From: Oscillospiraceae bacterium
GTDB lineage: Bacteria; Bacillota; Clostridia; Oscillospirales; Ruminococcaceae
Length of the DNA stretch: 57,108 nucleotides
NCBI GenBank assembly: GCA_016288755.1
Contig: JAEELE010000026.1
Span: 1-57,108 of the forward strand
Direction: 5' to 3'
Shown here: positions 42,133 to 51,467 of the stretch, in pieces
Layout of the letters: each line of letters opens with the position of its first letter
Numbering within the stretch: the stretch's first letter is position 1
Position numbers and translations under genes: made by a program
The notes under the pieces: model-generated
Told to the model about the DNA's origin: nothing
The model's input: only the letters and a program-made list of their open reading frames with translations
Database searches by the model: none

Positions 42133-42759
42133 GTGGAGTTTTACGATGTGATCAACAGCCGGAGAACGGTGCGCGAATTCGAGCCGGAAGCCGTTCCGGA
42201 AGAGGTGCTCGGGCGCATTCTGTCCGCAGCCTTCCGCGCGCCGACCAACGACCACATGCGCGACTGGCATTATATCGTTGTGCAGGACAGAGCGACGGCA
42301 GCCAGATTGCTGAATATCATTCCGAGGGGCATTTCCGACGCGGATATGGAGCAGCTCATCCGGGACTGGAATCTGAACGACGAGCTGCAGCAGGCGTGCT
42401 ACCGCAGCGCTGTCCCGAAGCAATACCGGATGCTGTCTGAGGCGGCGGCGATTCTGGTTCCGCTCTTTGCGCAGAAAACGGATATTCTGCACCCGGAAAA
42501 TCTCTCACATCTGAACGGCTTTGCGTCGATCTGGTGCAGCATCGGGCATGTGCTGCTCGCCGCAGCAGCAGAGGGATACGGCTGCTGTCTGCGCGTTCCG
42601 CTCGGAGATGAGGGCGCGCACGCGAGAGCGGTTCTCGGCTTTCCCGCGGACTATCTGATGCCCTGCCTCATCGGTATCGGCAAGCCGAAGGCGGGTCTCG
42701 CGCCGGTCCCGCAGAAGGAGATCGACCTCAACACGCGCATTCATCGGGACAAATTCTGA
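42133..42759 (+). CDS. Nitroreductase-family flavoprotein
   Basis: 208 residues, FMN-binding fold: MEFYDVINSRRTVREFE at the start (flavin-binding Arg pair), ILSAAFRAPTNDHMRDWHYIVV, and the C-terminal SIGHVLLAAAAEGYGCCLRVP. GTG start with GGAGGAAAGGAGC upstream. Nitroreductases reduce nitro groups, quinones or flavins with NAD(P)H; the specific substrate is not predictable. The stop is followed 7 bases later by repeat element 15. Confidence 0.93.
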   Translation: MEFYDVINSRRTVREFEPEAVPEEVLGRILSAAFRAPTNDHMRDWHYIVVQDRATAARLLNIIPRGISDADMEQLIRDWNLNDELQQACYRSAVPKQYRMLSEAAAILVPLFAQKTDILHPENLSHLNGFASIWCSIGHVLLAAAAEGYGCCLRVPLGDEGAHARAVLGFPADYLMPCLIGIGKPKAGLAPVPQKEIDLNTRIHRDKF

Positions 42760-42765
42760 GCTGCC

Positions 42766-43150
42766 CGGAGCGCGGAGCCCGGGCTGGCAATTTGGCTTCG
42801 CGGGTCTTTTTTCATCTCCTCCCAGTTTGTGCGACTGCACGGCGCTAAAGCGCCTTCTTATGGGTCGATTCTCCCCGTGCTTCTCACAATCAGCAGAAAA
42901 AGTGAAAGTAACGGAACAACTCCTCAGCCCGGAGCCCGGGCTGGCAATTTGGCTTCGCGGGTCGTTTTGCATCTCCTCCCAGTTTGTGCGACTGCACGGC
43001 GCTAAAGTGCCTTCTTATGGGTCGATTCTCCCCGTGCTTCTCACAATCAGCAGAAAAAGTGAAAGTAACGGAACAACTCCTCACTTCTCACTCCTAACTG
43101 CTCACGCACTTCCTCCCTCCTACCTCGCCATTTCTCATTCCGCATTCAAA
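42766..43150. repeat. Modular intergenic repeat element 15 (tandem double copy)
   Basis: Two nearly identical copies of about 155 bases (42766-42925 and 42926-43085): palindromic head, TTTGGCTTCGCGGGTC, hairpin GGCGCTAAAGCGCC or GGCGCTAAAGTGCC, CAGCAGAAAAAGTGAAAG, junction TAACGGAACAACTCC, then heptamers. The first head is a mosaic (GCGCGG with CCGGGC). A recent tandem duplication. Confidence 0.9.
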
Positions 43151-43169
43151 CAAAAGGGTGGTGAACGTC

Positions 43170-44786
43170 ATGCTCCGTCTTGAAAATATCCCGCTGCCGC
43201 TGGACTACACCGACGACACGCTGAAAAAGCGCGCCGTGCACAAGCTGCGCTGCCGCATGAGCGATATCCGCAGTGTGAAGCTCTTCCGGCGTTCGGTCGA
43301 TGCGCGGAAGGATGTGCATTTCATCGCTGCCCTCGACGTGACCGTGCGCGATGAAGCCGCGCTCCTGCGCGCGCTGCCCCCGACCGTGAAGGTGCGGCAG
43401 GTGACGCCCTTCACGCTGCCCAAATATCCCGCCGTGAGATCGGCGCATCCGCCCGTTGTGATCGGCGCGGGACCTGCGGGACTCTTTGCGGCGTGGGTGC
43501 TGGCGCAGGCGGGGCTCTGCCCGGTGCTGCTCGAGCGCGGAAAGCCCGTCGCAGAGCGGCAGAAATCGGTCCGGCAGTATTATCTGACCGGAAAGCTTGA
43601 CCCCGAGAGCAATGTGCAGTTCGGCGAGGGCGGCGCGGGAACCTTCTCGGACGGCAAGCTCAACACCGGCACGCACAGCCCCTATATCCGGCAGGTTTTG
43701 CAGACGCTTGCAGACTGCGGCGCACCCGAAGAAATCCTCTGGCAGGCGATGCCGCATGTCGGCACGGACAAGCTCGCGGAATGTATCCCGGAGCTGCGCA
43801 GACGCATCGAGCAGCACGGCGGCAAGGTGCTCTTTCAGGCGAAATGCACCGGCATTACCGTGCAGAACGGCGCAGTCGTTTCGGTGGAATACGGGCAGAA
43901 CGGCAAAACAGAAACGCTGCGCACCGACCGGGCGATTCTCGCAGTCGGGCACAGCGCGCGGGATGTATTCACATGGCTGCACGGAATGGGCGTCGAGATG
44001 GCACAGAAGCCCTTTTCGATCGGCGTGCGCATTGAGCATTTGCAGCGCGAGATCGACCGCCTCTGCTACGGAAAATCGGCAGGGCACCCGCGGCTCGGCG
44101 CCGCAAGCTATAAGCTGGTCGCGCACGGTGCGGTCGCAGAGCCCGGACCCCGCCAGCGCACGGTGTATTCGTTCTGCATGTGCCCGGGCGGATTTGTGCA
44201 GGCGGCGGCATCGGAGCCCGAAACGGTCGTGACCAACGGCATGAGCTGCTTTGCCAGAGACGGCGAAAATGCGAATTCCGCGCTGCTGACGGTCGTTTCG
44301 CCGGAGGATTTCGGCGCGGATGACCCGCTCGCCGGGATGCGGCTGCAGCGGCAGATCGAGCAGGCAGCCTATCGCGCAGGCGGCTGCACCGGCAAGGCGC
44401 CGGTCACGCTGCTGGCGGATTTCCTCAAGGGGCAGCAGTCGCAGGCATTCGGCAGCGTGCAGCCCACCTATCCGCTCGGGACGGTCTTTGCGCGCCCGGA
44501 GCGCTGTCTGCCGGAATTCGTCTGTCAGTCGCTGCGGCAGGCGATCCCGATGATGGAGCGCGGGCTGCACGGCTTCGTCATGCCCGATGCCGTGCTCACT
44601 GCCCCGGAGACGCGGTCGTCGTCGCCGGTGTGCATCTGCCGCGATCATGATACGCTCGAATCGGTCTCCCTGCGCGGGCTCTACCCCTGCGGCGAGGGCG
44701 CGGGCTATGCGGGCGGCATCGTCTCCGCCGCCGTGGACGGCATCCGCTGTGCCGAGCAGGTGCTTGCGGCGTTGCGGGCGGAGTGA
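43170..44786 (+). CDS. FAD-dependent oxidoreductase
   Basis: 538 residues. An N-terminal 85-residue alpha/beta domain, then the FAD-binding GAGPAGLFAAWVLAQAG with LLERGKPVAERQKSV. FGEGGAGTFSDGKLNTGTHS, GVRIEHLQREID, RTVYSFCMCPGGFVQAA and C-terminal GLYPCGEGAGYAGGIVSAA complete the pattern. This is the uncharacterised NAD(P)/FAD-dependent dehydrogenase family common in Clostridia. The ATG at 43170 follows GGGTGGTGAAC. Substrate unknown. Confidence 0.92.
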   Translation: MLRLENIPLPLDYTDDTLKKRAVHKLRCRMSDIRSVKLFRRSVDARKDVHFIAALDVTVRDEAALLRALPPTVKVRQVTPFTLPKYPAVRSAHPPVVIGAGPAGLFAAWVLAQAGLCPVLLERGKPVAERQKSVRQYYLTGKLDPESNVQFGEGGAGTFSDGKLNTGTHSPYIRQVLQTLADCGAPEEILWQAMPHVGTDKLAECIPELRRRIEQHGGKVLFQAKCTGITVQNGAVVSVEYGQNGKTETLRTDRAILAVGHSARDVFTWLHGMGVEMAQKPFSIGVRIEHLQREIDRLCYGKSAGHPRLGAASYKLVAHGAVAEPGPRQRTVYSFCMCPGGFVQAAASEPETVVTNGMSCFARDGENANSALLTVVSPEDFGADDPLAGMRLQRQIEQAAYRAGGCTGKAPVTLLADFLKGQQSQAFGSVQPTYPLGTVFARPERCLPEFVCQSLRQAIPMMERGLHGFVMPDAVLTAPETRSSSPVCICRDHDTLESVSLRGLYPCGEGAGYAGGIVSAAVDGIRCAEQVLAALRAE

Positions 44787-44859
44787 TGCTGCGCGCCGAG
44801 ATCAGCAATTTCTCAGAACGGCATTTCCCGCTTCAATTCTCAGAAGGGAGTGTATTTCT

Positions 44860-45285
44860 ATGGATGAAACCGATATCCGGCTCTCCGAGCTGGAGGACCG
44901 TGTCGAGGAACTCGAAAAGCTCCTGGGCATGCTCTCTGTACAGATGAAAAAAACCGAGGCTGCGATCCTTGCGTTCTCCGAGCAGGCGGACAGCCTTGCG
45001 CACGAGCTCACCGAGCTGCAGCAGCGCACCGATCAGATCAGTGCACGCACCGGTCAGCTCGAGCAGACCGTCTCGGGGCTGGACGACGATATCAACGACA
45101 CGATCGAGGATTTCAACATTCTCTCCGATGAGATGCACCGCCGCTGGCACAAGCTGCTCGCAAGGCAGGAGCAGCAGCGCTGGGACGAGCCCCGCCGCCG
45201 CACCCGCCGTGAGGCTGACGACCGCTATGACGGGGATGACGACGGCGACAGTGACGATGCTGCGGAGGAGGACGACGACGACTGA
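44860..45285 (+). CDS. Coiled-coil protein with acidic tail
   Basis: 141 residues. Residues 4-90 have clear heptad periodicity (LSELEDRVEELEKLLGML onward), so it forms an extended coiled coil. Then comes a basic patch (RRRTRREADDR) and a tail of mostly Asp/Glu. ATG 44860 follows AGAAGGGAG. No signal peptide, so cytoplasmic. No specific family; the layout resembles small cytoskeletal or nucleoid-associated adaptors, a guess only. Confidence 0.82.
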   Translation: MDETDIRLSELEDRVEELEKLLGMLSVQMKKTEAAILAFSEQADSLAHELTELQQRTDQISARTGQLEQTVSGLDDDINDTIEDFNILSDEMHRRWHKLLARQEQQRWDEPRRRTRREADDRYDGDDDGDSDDAAEEDDDD

Positions 45286-45381
45286 GCCTGACCCGCGCTG
45301 CACCGAATCGTCTGCATCGGCATAAACTGTATCACGGGCTGCCCCGTGCGCCCGGAATATGCCAAGGAAAGAGTGATCTCC

Positions 45382-45963
45382 ATGATGATCGATGCAAGTC
45401 TCGGGCGTGCAGGCTGCGGCGGCTTTCCGCCCTGCGGTCAGGGCGCTGCCGGAATGCCCTTCCCGGGCTTTCCCGGCGGAAGACCGGAGCCCGCGCCGGT
45501 GCCCTGCCAGACGCCTCCGCCGCCCGCTGCCGATGCGCTGAGCATCCAGCTCTCGACCACGCAGACCGGAATTGCTGCCGGTGCCGTGCTGCCGCTGGGC
45601 GCGAGTGTCCGCCAGATCGGCTGTGCCCTGCGCTATGACACCGCCAACCACGCCGTCACGGTCACGGAGCCGGGCGTGTATGTTTTCAGGTGGCAGGTGC
45701 TGGTGCAGTCTGCCGATGCGGCAGCAGATGTTGTGATCTCGCTGCAGTCGCTGGACGGCACCGCAGTGCTGGCTTCCTCCGGCGCGATCGCGGTCCCCGC
45801 TGACGGCGGCGTGCTGATCGCAGGCTCGGCGGTGGCGCAGCTTCGCCCGGGCACCTCGTGGGCGCTGGTCAACAACTCCGGCACAGCGATCAGCCTGCCC
45901 GCTGCCGGAACCGCACCGGCGGCATTTGTCGGTGCCGAAACGGTTTACCGTCTTGCAGAATAA
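45382..45963 (+). CDS. C1q/BclA-type jelly-roll protein with Gly/Pro-rich start
   Basis: 193 residues from ATG 45382 (AAGGAAAG upstream). The first 60 residues are Gly/Pro/Cys-rich (CGGFPPCGQGAAGMPFPGFP) without a full collagen Gly-X-Y array. The rest matches the C-terminal domain of BclA-like surface proteins (TEPGVYVFRWQVLVQ, VVISLQSLDG). Such proteins often trimerise on spore or cell surfaces. No signal peptide, which fits a spore-coat or exosporium-like location or a cytoplasmic assembly. Confidence 0.75.
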   Translation: MMIDASLGRAGCGGFPPCGQGAAGMPFPGFPGGRPEPAPVPCQTPPPPAADALSIQLSTTQTGIAAGAVLPLGASVRQIGCALRYDTANHAVTVTEPGVYVFRWQVLVQSADAAADVVISLQSLDGTAVLASSGAIAVPADGGVLIAGSAVAQLRPGTSWALVNNSGTAISLPAAGTAPAAFVGAETVYRLAE

Positions 45964-46009
45964 TGCTTTTCTCCTCCCTTCCGTCTCCGCACGGGAGGGA
46001 GGAAACTAT

Positions 46010-46460
46010 TCGCGGGCTGCCCGGAGCCCGGGCTGGCGATTTGGCTCCGCAGGTCTTTTGGCACGTTCTCCCAATTCACGTTATTGCACGGCGCTGGCGC
46101 GGCGGGGAGCCCCCGCTGGCGATTCCCTCCGGGTACTTTTACGCGGAGCCTCCCAATTCACGTTAATGCACGGCGCTGGCGCGGCGGGGAGCCCCCGCTG
46201 GCGATTCCCTCCGGAGACCTTTACGCGGAGCCTCCCAGTTTCGTTCAATGCACGGCGCTGGCGCGCCTTCTTATGGCGCGATACTCCCAAAATCGTTCTC
46301 AATCAGCGGCAGAAGTGAAGGTGATGGAACAACTCCTCACTACTCACTACTCACTTCTAACTCGACCTCCTCCCTGCTCCCTCCTCCCTGCTCCCTCCTC
46401 CCTGCTCCATCCTCCCTGCTCCATCCTCCCTGCTCCCTCCTCCCTCCTCCCTTCTGCCTG
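46010..46460. repeat. Modular intergenic repeat element 16 (triple head, long heptamer tract)
   Basis: Three consecutive palindrome-headed modules: GCCCGGAGCCCGGGC (46019-46033), then GCGGGGAGCCCCCGC twice (46102-46116 and 46184-46198, about 82 bases apart). Each is followed by a CTCCGCAGG or TACGCGGAGCCTCCC segment. Hairpin GGCGCTGGCGCGCC, GCAGAAGTGAAGG, ATGGAACAACTCC and about 18 heptamers (CTCCCTGCTCCATCCTCC) end it. Confidence 0.88.
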
Positions 46461-46505
46461 AATCGCAGGTTTTCCGCATCGGTCACTTCTTTGTGAAATC
46501 GCCCA

Positions 46506-46534
46506 TTGCGTTTTTCGCAATAATGTGCTATAAT
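46506..46534 (+). promoter_or_regulatory. Promoter of the MoxR operon
   Basis: TTGCGT, 17 bp, TATAAT with extended TGTGC; spacer very similar to the promoter at 19889. Confidence 0.87.
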
Positions 46535-46581
46535 ATTGTGGGGACATGTGTCCCGATCTGAGGAAAGGAATCAATCACAGT

Positions 46582-47523
46582 ATGAATCAGGATATTCAGA
46601 AGCTCACCGAAAGCATCGGCAGCGTCATCGTCGGCAAGGAGTCCGTCATTCACTGCGTCATCGCAGGGCTGCTCTGCAGCGGTCATATTCTGATCGAGGA
46701 CGTGCCCGGCGTCGGCAAGACCCAGCTCGCTGCGGCGCTTTCCCGCTCGGTCGGCGGCAGCTTCAACCGCATTCAGCTCACACCGGACGTCATGCCGTCC
46801 GATATCACAGGCTTTTCGATGGTCAATCAGCAGACCTTTGAGCTCGAATTCCGTCCGGGTGCCGCAATGTGCAATTTTCTGCTCGCAGACGAGATCAACC
46901 GTGCCTCCCCGAAGGTGCAGTCGGCACTGCTCGAGGTCATGGAGGAGCACCAGATCTCCATCGACGGCGTGACCCACAAGCTGCCGCAGCCCTTCATGGT
47001 GCTCGCGACGCAGAATCCCGTCGAGACCTACGGCACCTATCATCTGCCTGAGGCGCAGATGGACCGCTTCTTCATGCGCATCAGCATGGGCTACCCCAGC
47101 GAGGAGGAGGAGCTGCAGATTCTCTCGCGCACGGAGCACCACAACCCGCTCGAGAACATCAGGGAGGCGGCACTGCACCCCGAGGATATCCTCCGGCTGC
47201 AGAAGGAGGTCGAAAAGGTGTTCGTCAGCGACCCGGTCAAGCATTACATCCTGCAGATCGTTGCGGCAACGCGCACGCACGCGGCACTGACGCTCGGTGC
47301 ATCACCGCGCGGCTCGATCGCACTCTATAAGGCGGCGAAGGCAAATGCCTTCCTCAGCGGCAGGGATTTCGCACTGCCGGACGATGTCAAGGAAATGGCG
47401 GAATCGGTGCTCGCACACAGACTGATTCTCTCGCCGAAGGGCAAATCGCAGCTCGGGAGCGCTGCCGCGGTCATCGCGGAGGTGCTCGCTGCCGTGCCCG
47501 TGCCGATGGAAGCAAGCGCATGA
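46582..47523 (+). CDS. MoxR-family AAA ATPase
   Basis: 313 residues. Walker A DVPGVGKTQLA, Walker B LLADEINRASPKVQSALLEVMEE, sensor 1 FMVLATQNPVETYGTYHLPEAQMDRFF, and the C-terminal lid ASPRGSIALYKAAKA. MoxR ATPases act as chaperones for metal-site insertion or envelope complexes. Here the partners are the adjacent DUF58 and transglutaminase genes, the most common MoxR context. ATG 46582 follows AAAGGAATC; its stop overlaps the next start (ATGA). Confidence 0.96.
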   Translation: MNQDIQKLTESIGSVIVGKESVIHCVIAGLLCSGHILIEDVPGVGKTQLAAALSRSVGGSFNRIQLTPDVMPSDITGFSMVNQQTFELEFRPGAAMCNFLLADEINRASPKVQSALLEVMEEHQISIDGVTHKLPQPFMVLATQNPVETYGTYHLPEAQMDRFFMRISMGYPSEEEELQILSRTEHHNPLENIREAALHPEDILRLQKEVEKVFVSDPVKHYILQIVAATRTHAALTLGASPRGSIALYKAAKANAFLSGRDFALPDDVKEMAESVLAHRLILSPKGKSQLGSAAAVIAEVLAAVPVPMEASA

Positions 47524-48833
47524 CGCTCGGGTATATCTGCGCGATCGGGCTCGCGGTCGTGTTCATGCTCTATCTCGACGGCTCGATCGGCGTGATGATG
47601 CTGGCGTTTCTGCTGCTCATGCCGGTGATCTCGCTGCTGATGACCCTGATCGTGCGGCGGTATATCGGCGTGACGCTCACACTGCCGGACAGCTCTGCCA
47701 AGCAGCACGAGGTCACGGCGGTGCTGCGCGTGACCAAGCACACGAGGCTGCCGATGCCCTTTCTGCGCCTGCTGATCACGGCAGATGCGCATTTTGACCC
47801 GCTCAACCCCGAGGCGGACCCGCTCCCGGACCGCCCGCAGCGCGAGGAATCGGGCTCGGAGCTGCGCTACCGCCGGGCACTGCGCTATTGGGAAAGGCTG
47901 CGGCGCCGGCAGCTCGCGCCGGAATCGCTGCCCGTGTGCCTTTCAATGGGCTTTGCGGAATCTGCGGACTATAAAATCCGCCTCAACCCGCGCTACTGCG
48001 GCAAGGGCAGGGTGACGGTCGGCGCGCCGGAGCTCTCGGATTATCTGGGGATGTTCCGCTTCCGCATGAACAGGGAGCAGGCGGATATCCCCACGGCGGC
48101 GTGCAGCATGCTGATTTTGCCGGAGATCCCGAAGGTCAAGGCGAACAGCGAGCTGTTCCGCTCGGTGACGAACACCGTGCAGACCGCCGACGAGGAGACC
48201 GAATCGACGCCGACCTTTTCCGCCTCTGCGGCGCCCGGCTACGAGCACAGGGGCTATATTCCCGGCGACCCGCTCAAGCGCATCAACTGGAAGCTCTCCA
48301 CGAAGCGGCATCAGCTCATGGTGCGGCAGGACGAGCCGATCGCGCTCGCAAGGCTGTCTGTCGTGATGGATTTCCGCTCCGACGACCGCAGCATTTCGGA
48401 GAAGGCGCGGCTGATGGAGGAGGAGCAGCTGATCGAGACGGCGCTCGGATTTCTCATGCTCTGCGCGGAATACGGCTATCCGTGCAGGCTCAGCTATATC
48501 AACGAGGGCGGCACATGGGACGATGTCCCGATCGACGACGGCGGACATCTCGAGAGCGAGGCGCTGACTATGCTTGCCGGCGGCTTCCGCGACGAAGCGG
48601 AGCTCGCCGGAGTTCCCGTGCTGCCGATGCAGGTCGTGCAGGACAGCGGCATTCTGCTGCTGTATTTCACGGTGCATCCCGATGCGGACACGGCTGCGGA
48701 GCTGGGCGCGCTCTCTGTTCCGGCATATCTGATCGTGCCGCTCGCACATGCCGGTGAGGCGGTCACGCCGAAGGACGGCGCACTCTGGCTGGTCACGCCC
48801 GAGCGCGAGCTGGTCGCGGCAAACGAGGGATGA
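47520..48833 (+). CDS. DUF58 domain protein (MoxR partner)
   Basis: 437 residues. Two N-terminal membrane segments (residues 2-40), a beta-rich middle, and the DUF58 core EHRGYIPGDPLKRINWKLSTKR (about 238-260) leading into a von Willebrand A-like domain (SVVMDFRSDDRS). It overlaps moxR by four bases and is 58 bases before the transglutaminase gene. The trio is widespread, but its substrate is generally unknown. Confidence 0.94.
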   Translation: MTLGYICAIGLAVVFMLYLDGSIGVMMLAFLLLMPVISLLMTLIVRRYIGVTLTLPDSSAKQHEVTAVLRVTKHTRLPMPFLRLLITADAHFDPLNPEADPLPDRPQREESGSELRYRRALRYWERLRRRQLAPESLPVCLSMGFAESADYKIRLNPRYCGKGRVTVGAPELSDYLGMFRFRMNREQADIPTAACSMLILPEIPKVKANSELFRSVTNTVQTADEETESTPTFSASAAPGYEHRGYIPGDPLKRINWKLSTKRHQLMVRQDEPIALARLSVVMDFRSDDRSISEKARLMEEEQLIETALGFLMLCAEYGYPCRLSYINEGGTWDDVPIDDGGHLESEALTMLAGGFRDEAELAGVPVLPMQVVQDSGILLLYFTVHPDADTAAELGALSVPAYLIVPLAHAGEAVTPKDGALWLVTPERELVAANEG

Positions 48834-48891
48834 TCCCTCTGGGCTCCCCGAATCGGATCGGGGAGCGATTCCCCTGAATGGGAGGGAGAAT

Positions 48892-51324
48892 ATGGTACAG
48901 ACGCTGCGGATATACGCGCAGCAGGCATGGCAGAGCCGCCCTGCGCGCTGGCTGCGGATGCCGCGCAGGATCCCGATGTATTACGCGGTGACGATCCTCG
49001 CAAGCATCTTTTATCACTATGCGCCGAGCTGGACCTGGTTCTGGATCCTCAGCGGTCTGCTGATCCAGATCGGTCTGTTCCGGCTCTTCGATTTTGTCAA
49101 GAAGCACCCGTTCATCGGCGGCGCGCTCTATGTCGTTGCCGGCATGTGCACGCTGGGGCTCTCCTACTTCATGATGAACGCCGGCTTTGACGGTGCGCTG
49201 CTCTCGCCGGATGACCCGGCACAGCGCATCAACTTCTTCGTCTGGTTCATGACGCCGCAGTCGGTCCTCACGACGCAGTATGCGGGCTTCACCATCGCGC
49301 TCTATCTGCTGTTCGCGTTCTTCATCGGCTCGATCGTCTACTACTTCACGATGGTGCGCTACCGCGTGCTGATGTCCTTCATGACGATGCTCTTCCCCTT
49401 TGCGATCTACGCGAAGGAGAGCGAGACGATGCCGGTGCCCTGCATCATCCTGCTGTTCGTGTTCTATTTCGGCGTGATGATCTACTGCCGGCAGGCACAT
49501 GCGGAGGACCCCGACGTCACAAAGTCATTCAGTGCGGCGCGGCGCGAGGGGCTGGTCATGCCGGGCAAAAAGTCGTCGTTCTTCGGGCAGCGCCCCGAGG
49601 TGCTCGACGGCAGATTCCTGAAGGCGGGCGGGATTTTTCTGATCGGCGCGAGCATCATCGTGCTGCTGGTGCCCAAGCCCACCGTGAGGGCGGACCGCCA
49701 GTTCCTCGACACGATGCTTGATCTGTCGGCGCTGTCCGATTACCTCGAGAGCGCGATCAGCGGCTTTGCCGAGAATACCGACGGCGGCAATTACACCGAC
49801 CTGACCTTCACGCGGGCGCTGTATTATGTCAAGGCGGATGAGCCGCTCAATCTGCGCGTGCTCACCCAGACCGATTACAGCTACGCTGCCGATGCGTGGT
49901 CTGCGAGCAGCTTTGACCGACAGCCCGCCCCGGACGATTACCGCTACAGCGAGCGCGCAGGCTACCGCAGCGTCGCGCCCGATATCGACCCCGCGGCACT
50001 GGTGCAGCTGCTGCACACCGCCGCGAATGAGCATCCCGATTTTGCGGCGCGCTGGGGGCTGACCCAACTGGCTGATGAGACGGTCGAGACGGAAAAATAC
50101 ATCCGTCAGATGCGTGCGGAGGCTTCGAGCTATAATCTCGGGGTCTATCCCGCGCCGCTCGATGTGAGACAGGTGGGTCTGCCTTACGGCGGCATGTATC
50201 AGACCGGGACCGGCGTGATCTTCCGCTATCAGCAGTCGCGCGTGCTCCGCGAGAATTATGCGCTGCAGTATCTCAGCCCGACCTTCGCCGACTCGGCTGC
50301 GGCACAGGCTGCGATGGCGCCGTGCAGCACCGCGACTTGGTCTGTCCTGCTGCTCGATCTGCAGAATACGCTCGACGAGGACGACCCGCTGCAGGAGACC
50401 GTGCAGGCGGCGATCGAAAGCTGCCTTTCCGCCGCGGAATTCGGCGCGGCAGTCAGCAGCGAGACCCCGGAGAATATCCGCGCGCTCGCGCTGGAGCTGA
50501 CAGAGGGTCTGCAGAGCGACTACGACAAGGCAATGGCGATCCGCCAATACCTGAAATACGGCACATTTATCTATTCGCTGGATTTTCCGATCACCGATCA
50601 GGACAATGTCGAGACCTTCCTGTTCAAAAACAGGACCGGCGTCTGCTATCAGTTTGCATCGGCAATGGCGGAGCTCTGCCGCGCGGCTGGGCTGTATACG
50701 CGCTTTGTCGAGGGCTATTCGATGTCGCAGAAATATGACCGCCTGACCGGAAGCTGGGATTACATCATCACGACCGACCACGGTCATGCATGGGTCGACG
50801 TGTTCATCGCGGGCTACGGCTGGATGAGCATTGACGCGACGGCAGGCAGCGTACAGGAGACCCGTGACGCGAACGACGTCAATGTCATCTCGACGCTGCA
50901 GATCGCGGGCTTTGTGATGCTGATCGCGGCGCTGCTCGCACTGGTGCTTGCGGTCTGGCTGATCCCGGCACTGCGCGAGGCGCTGTTCCGGCGCAGATTC
51001 CGCAGAAGGCGCGACGCAAAGGCAGTGCAGGCGGCGTTTGCGCGGCTGCGGAAGCAGTGGGACGCAGACCCTGCCGATACGGCGGCGGTGCTCTGCGAAA
51101 AGATGAGCGAATATTTGCAGGTCGACCTGACAGAGCTGCGGCAGGGCTTTGAGGAGACGGTCTATGCGGACCGGTGCAGCCCGGAGACCGCCGACCGCGT
51201 CTATGCAGCCTACTGCGCGGCGTATGACGCCTACAAGCCCGCCAGGCGTCGTGAGCGCAAGGCAGAGCGCGAGGCAAGACGCGCCGAACGCCGCAAAGCG
51301 ATTGCGGTGTCTCCGACGGATTGA
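48892..51324 (+). CDS. Membrane transglutaminase-like protein (TgpA type)
   Basis: 810 residues from ATG 48892 (GGGAGGGAGAAT upstream). Five or six membrane segments lie in the first 215 residues, with one more at about 273-292. A large extracytoplasmic region holds the transglutaminase core: Cys in RTGVCYQFASAMAELCRAAG (about 585), His in DHGHAWVDVF (about 627) and Asp in WMSIDAT. A last membrane helix (about 670-690) and a basic cytoplasmic tail follow. Papain-like Cys-His-Asp triad present. With MoxR and DUF58 it forms an envelope-acting unit. Confidence 0.95.
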   Translation: MVQTLRIYAQQAWQSRPARWLRMPRRIPMYYAVTILASIFYHYAPSWTWFWILSGLLIQIGLFRLFDFVKKHPFIGGALYVVAGMCTLGLSYFMMNAGFDGALLSPDDPAQRINFFVWFMTPQSVLTTQYAGFTIALYLLFAFFIGSIVYYFTMVRYRVLMSFMTMLFPFAIYAKESETMPVPCIILLFVFYFGVMIYCRQAHAEDPDVTKSFSAARREGLVMPGKKSSFFGQRPEVLDGRFLKAGGIFLIGASIIVLLVPKPTVRADRQFLDTMLDLSALSDYLESAISGFAENTDGGNYTDLTFTRALYYVKADEPLNLRVLTQTDYSYAADAWSASSFDRQPAPDDYRYSERAGYRSVAPDIDPAALVQLLHTAANEHPDFAARWGLTQLADETVETEKYIRQMRAEASSYNLGVYPAPLDVRQVGLPYGGMYQTGTGVIFRYQQSRVLRENYALQYLSPTFADSAAAQAAMAPCSTATWSVLLLDLQNTLDEDDPLQETVQAAIESCLSAAEFGAAVSSETPENIRALALELTEGLQSDYDKAMAIRQYLKYGTFIYSLDFPITDQDNVETFLFKNRTGVCYQFASAMAELCRAAGLYTRFVEGYSMSQKYDRLTGSWDYIITTDHGHAWVDVFIAGYGWMSIDATAGSVQETRDANDVNVISTLQIAGFVMLIAALLALVLAVWLIPALREALFRRRFRRRRDAKAVQAAFARLRKQWDADPADTAAVLCEKMSEYLQVDLTELRQGFEETVYADRCSPETADRVYAAYCAAYDAYKPARRRERKAEREARRAERRKAIAVSPTD

Positions 51325-51467
51325 TATTGGGGGCGCTGCCCCTATGGAATCCCGGTATGAGATCACGGGAGCGCAGCTTTGATAATACGGAAACCGAACC
51401 TCACGCTCAAACAGAATCGGAGACGATCTGATGATGCTGAAACAGAGAACGAAAGAAGGAGCACAGT

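Noticed and set aside
46325..46460. CRISPR-like array
   Set aside because: The units are contiguous degenerate 7-mers without spacers; no cas genes nearby.
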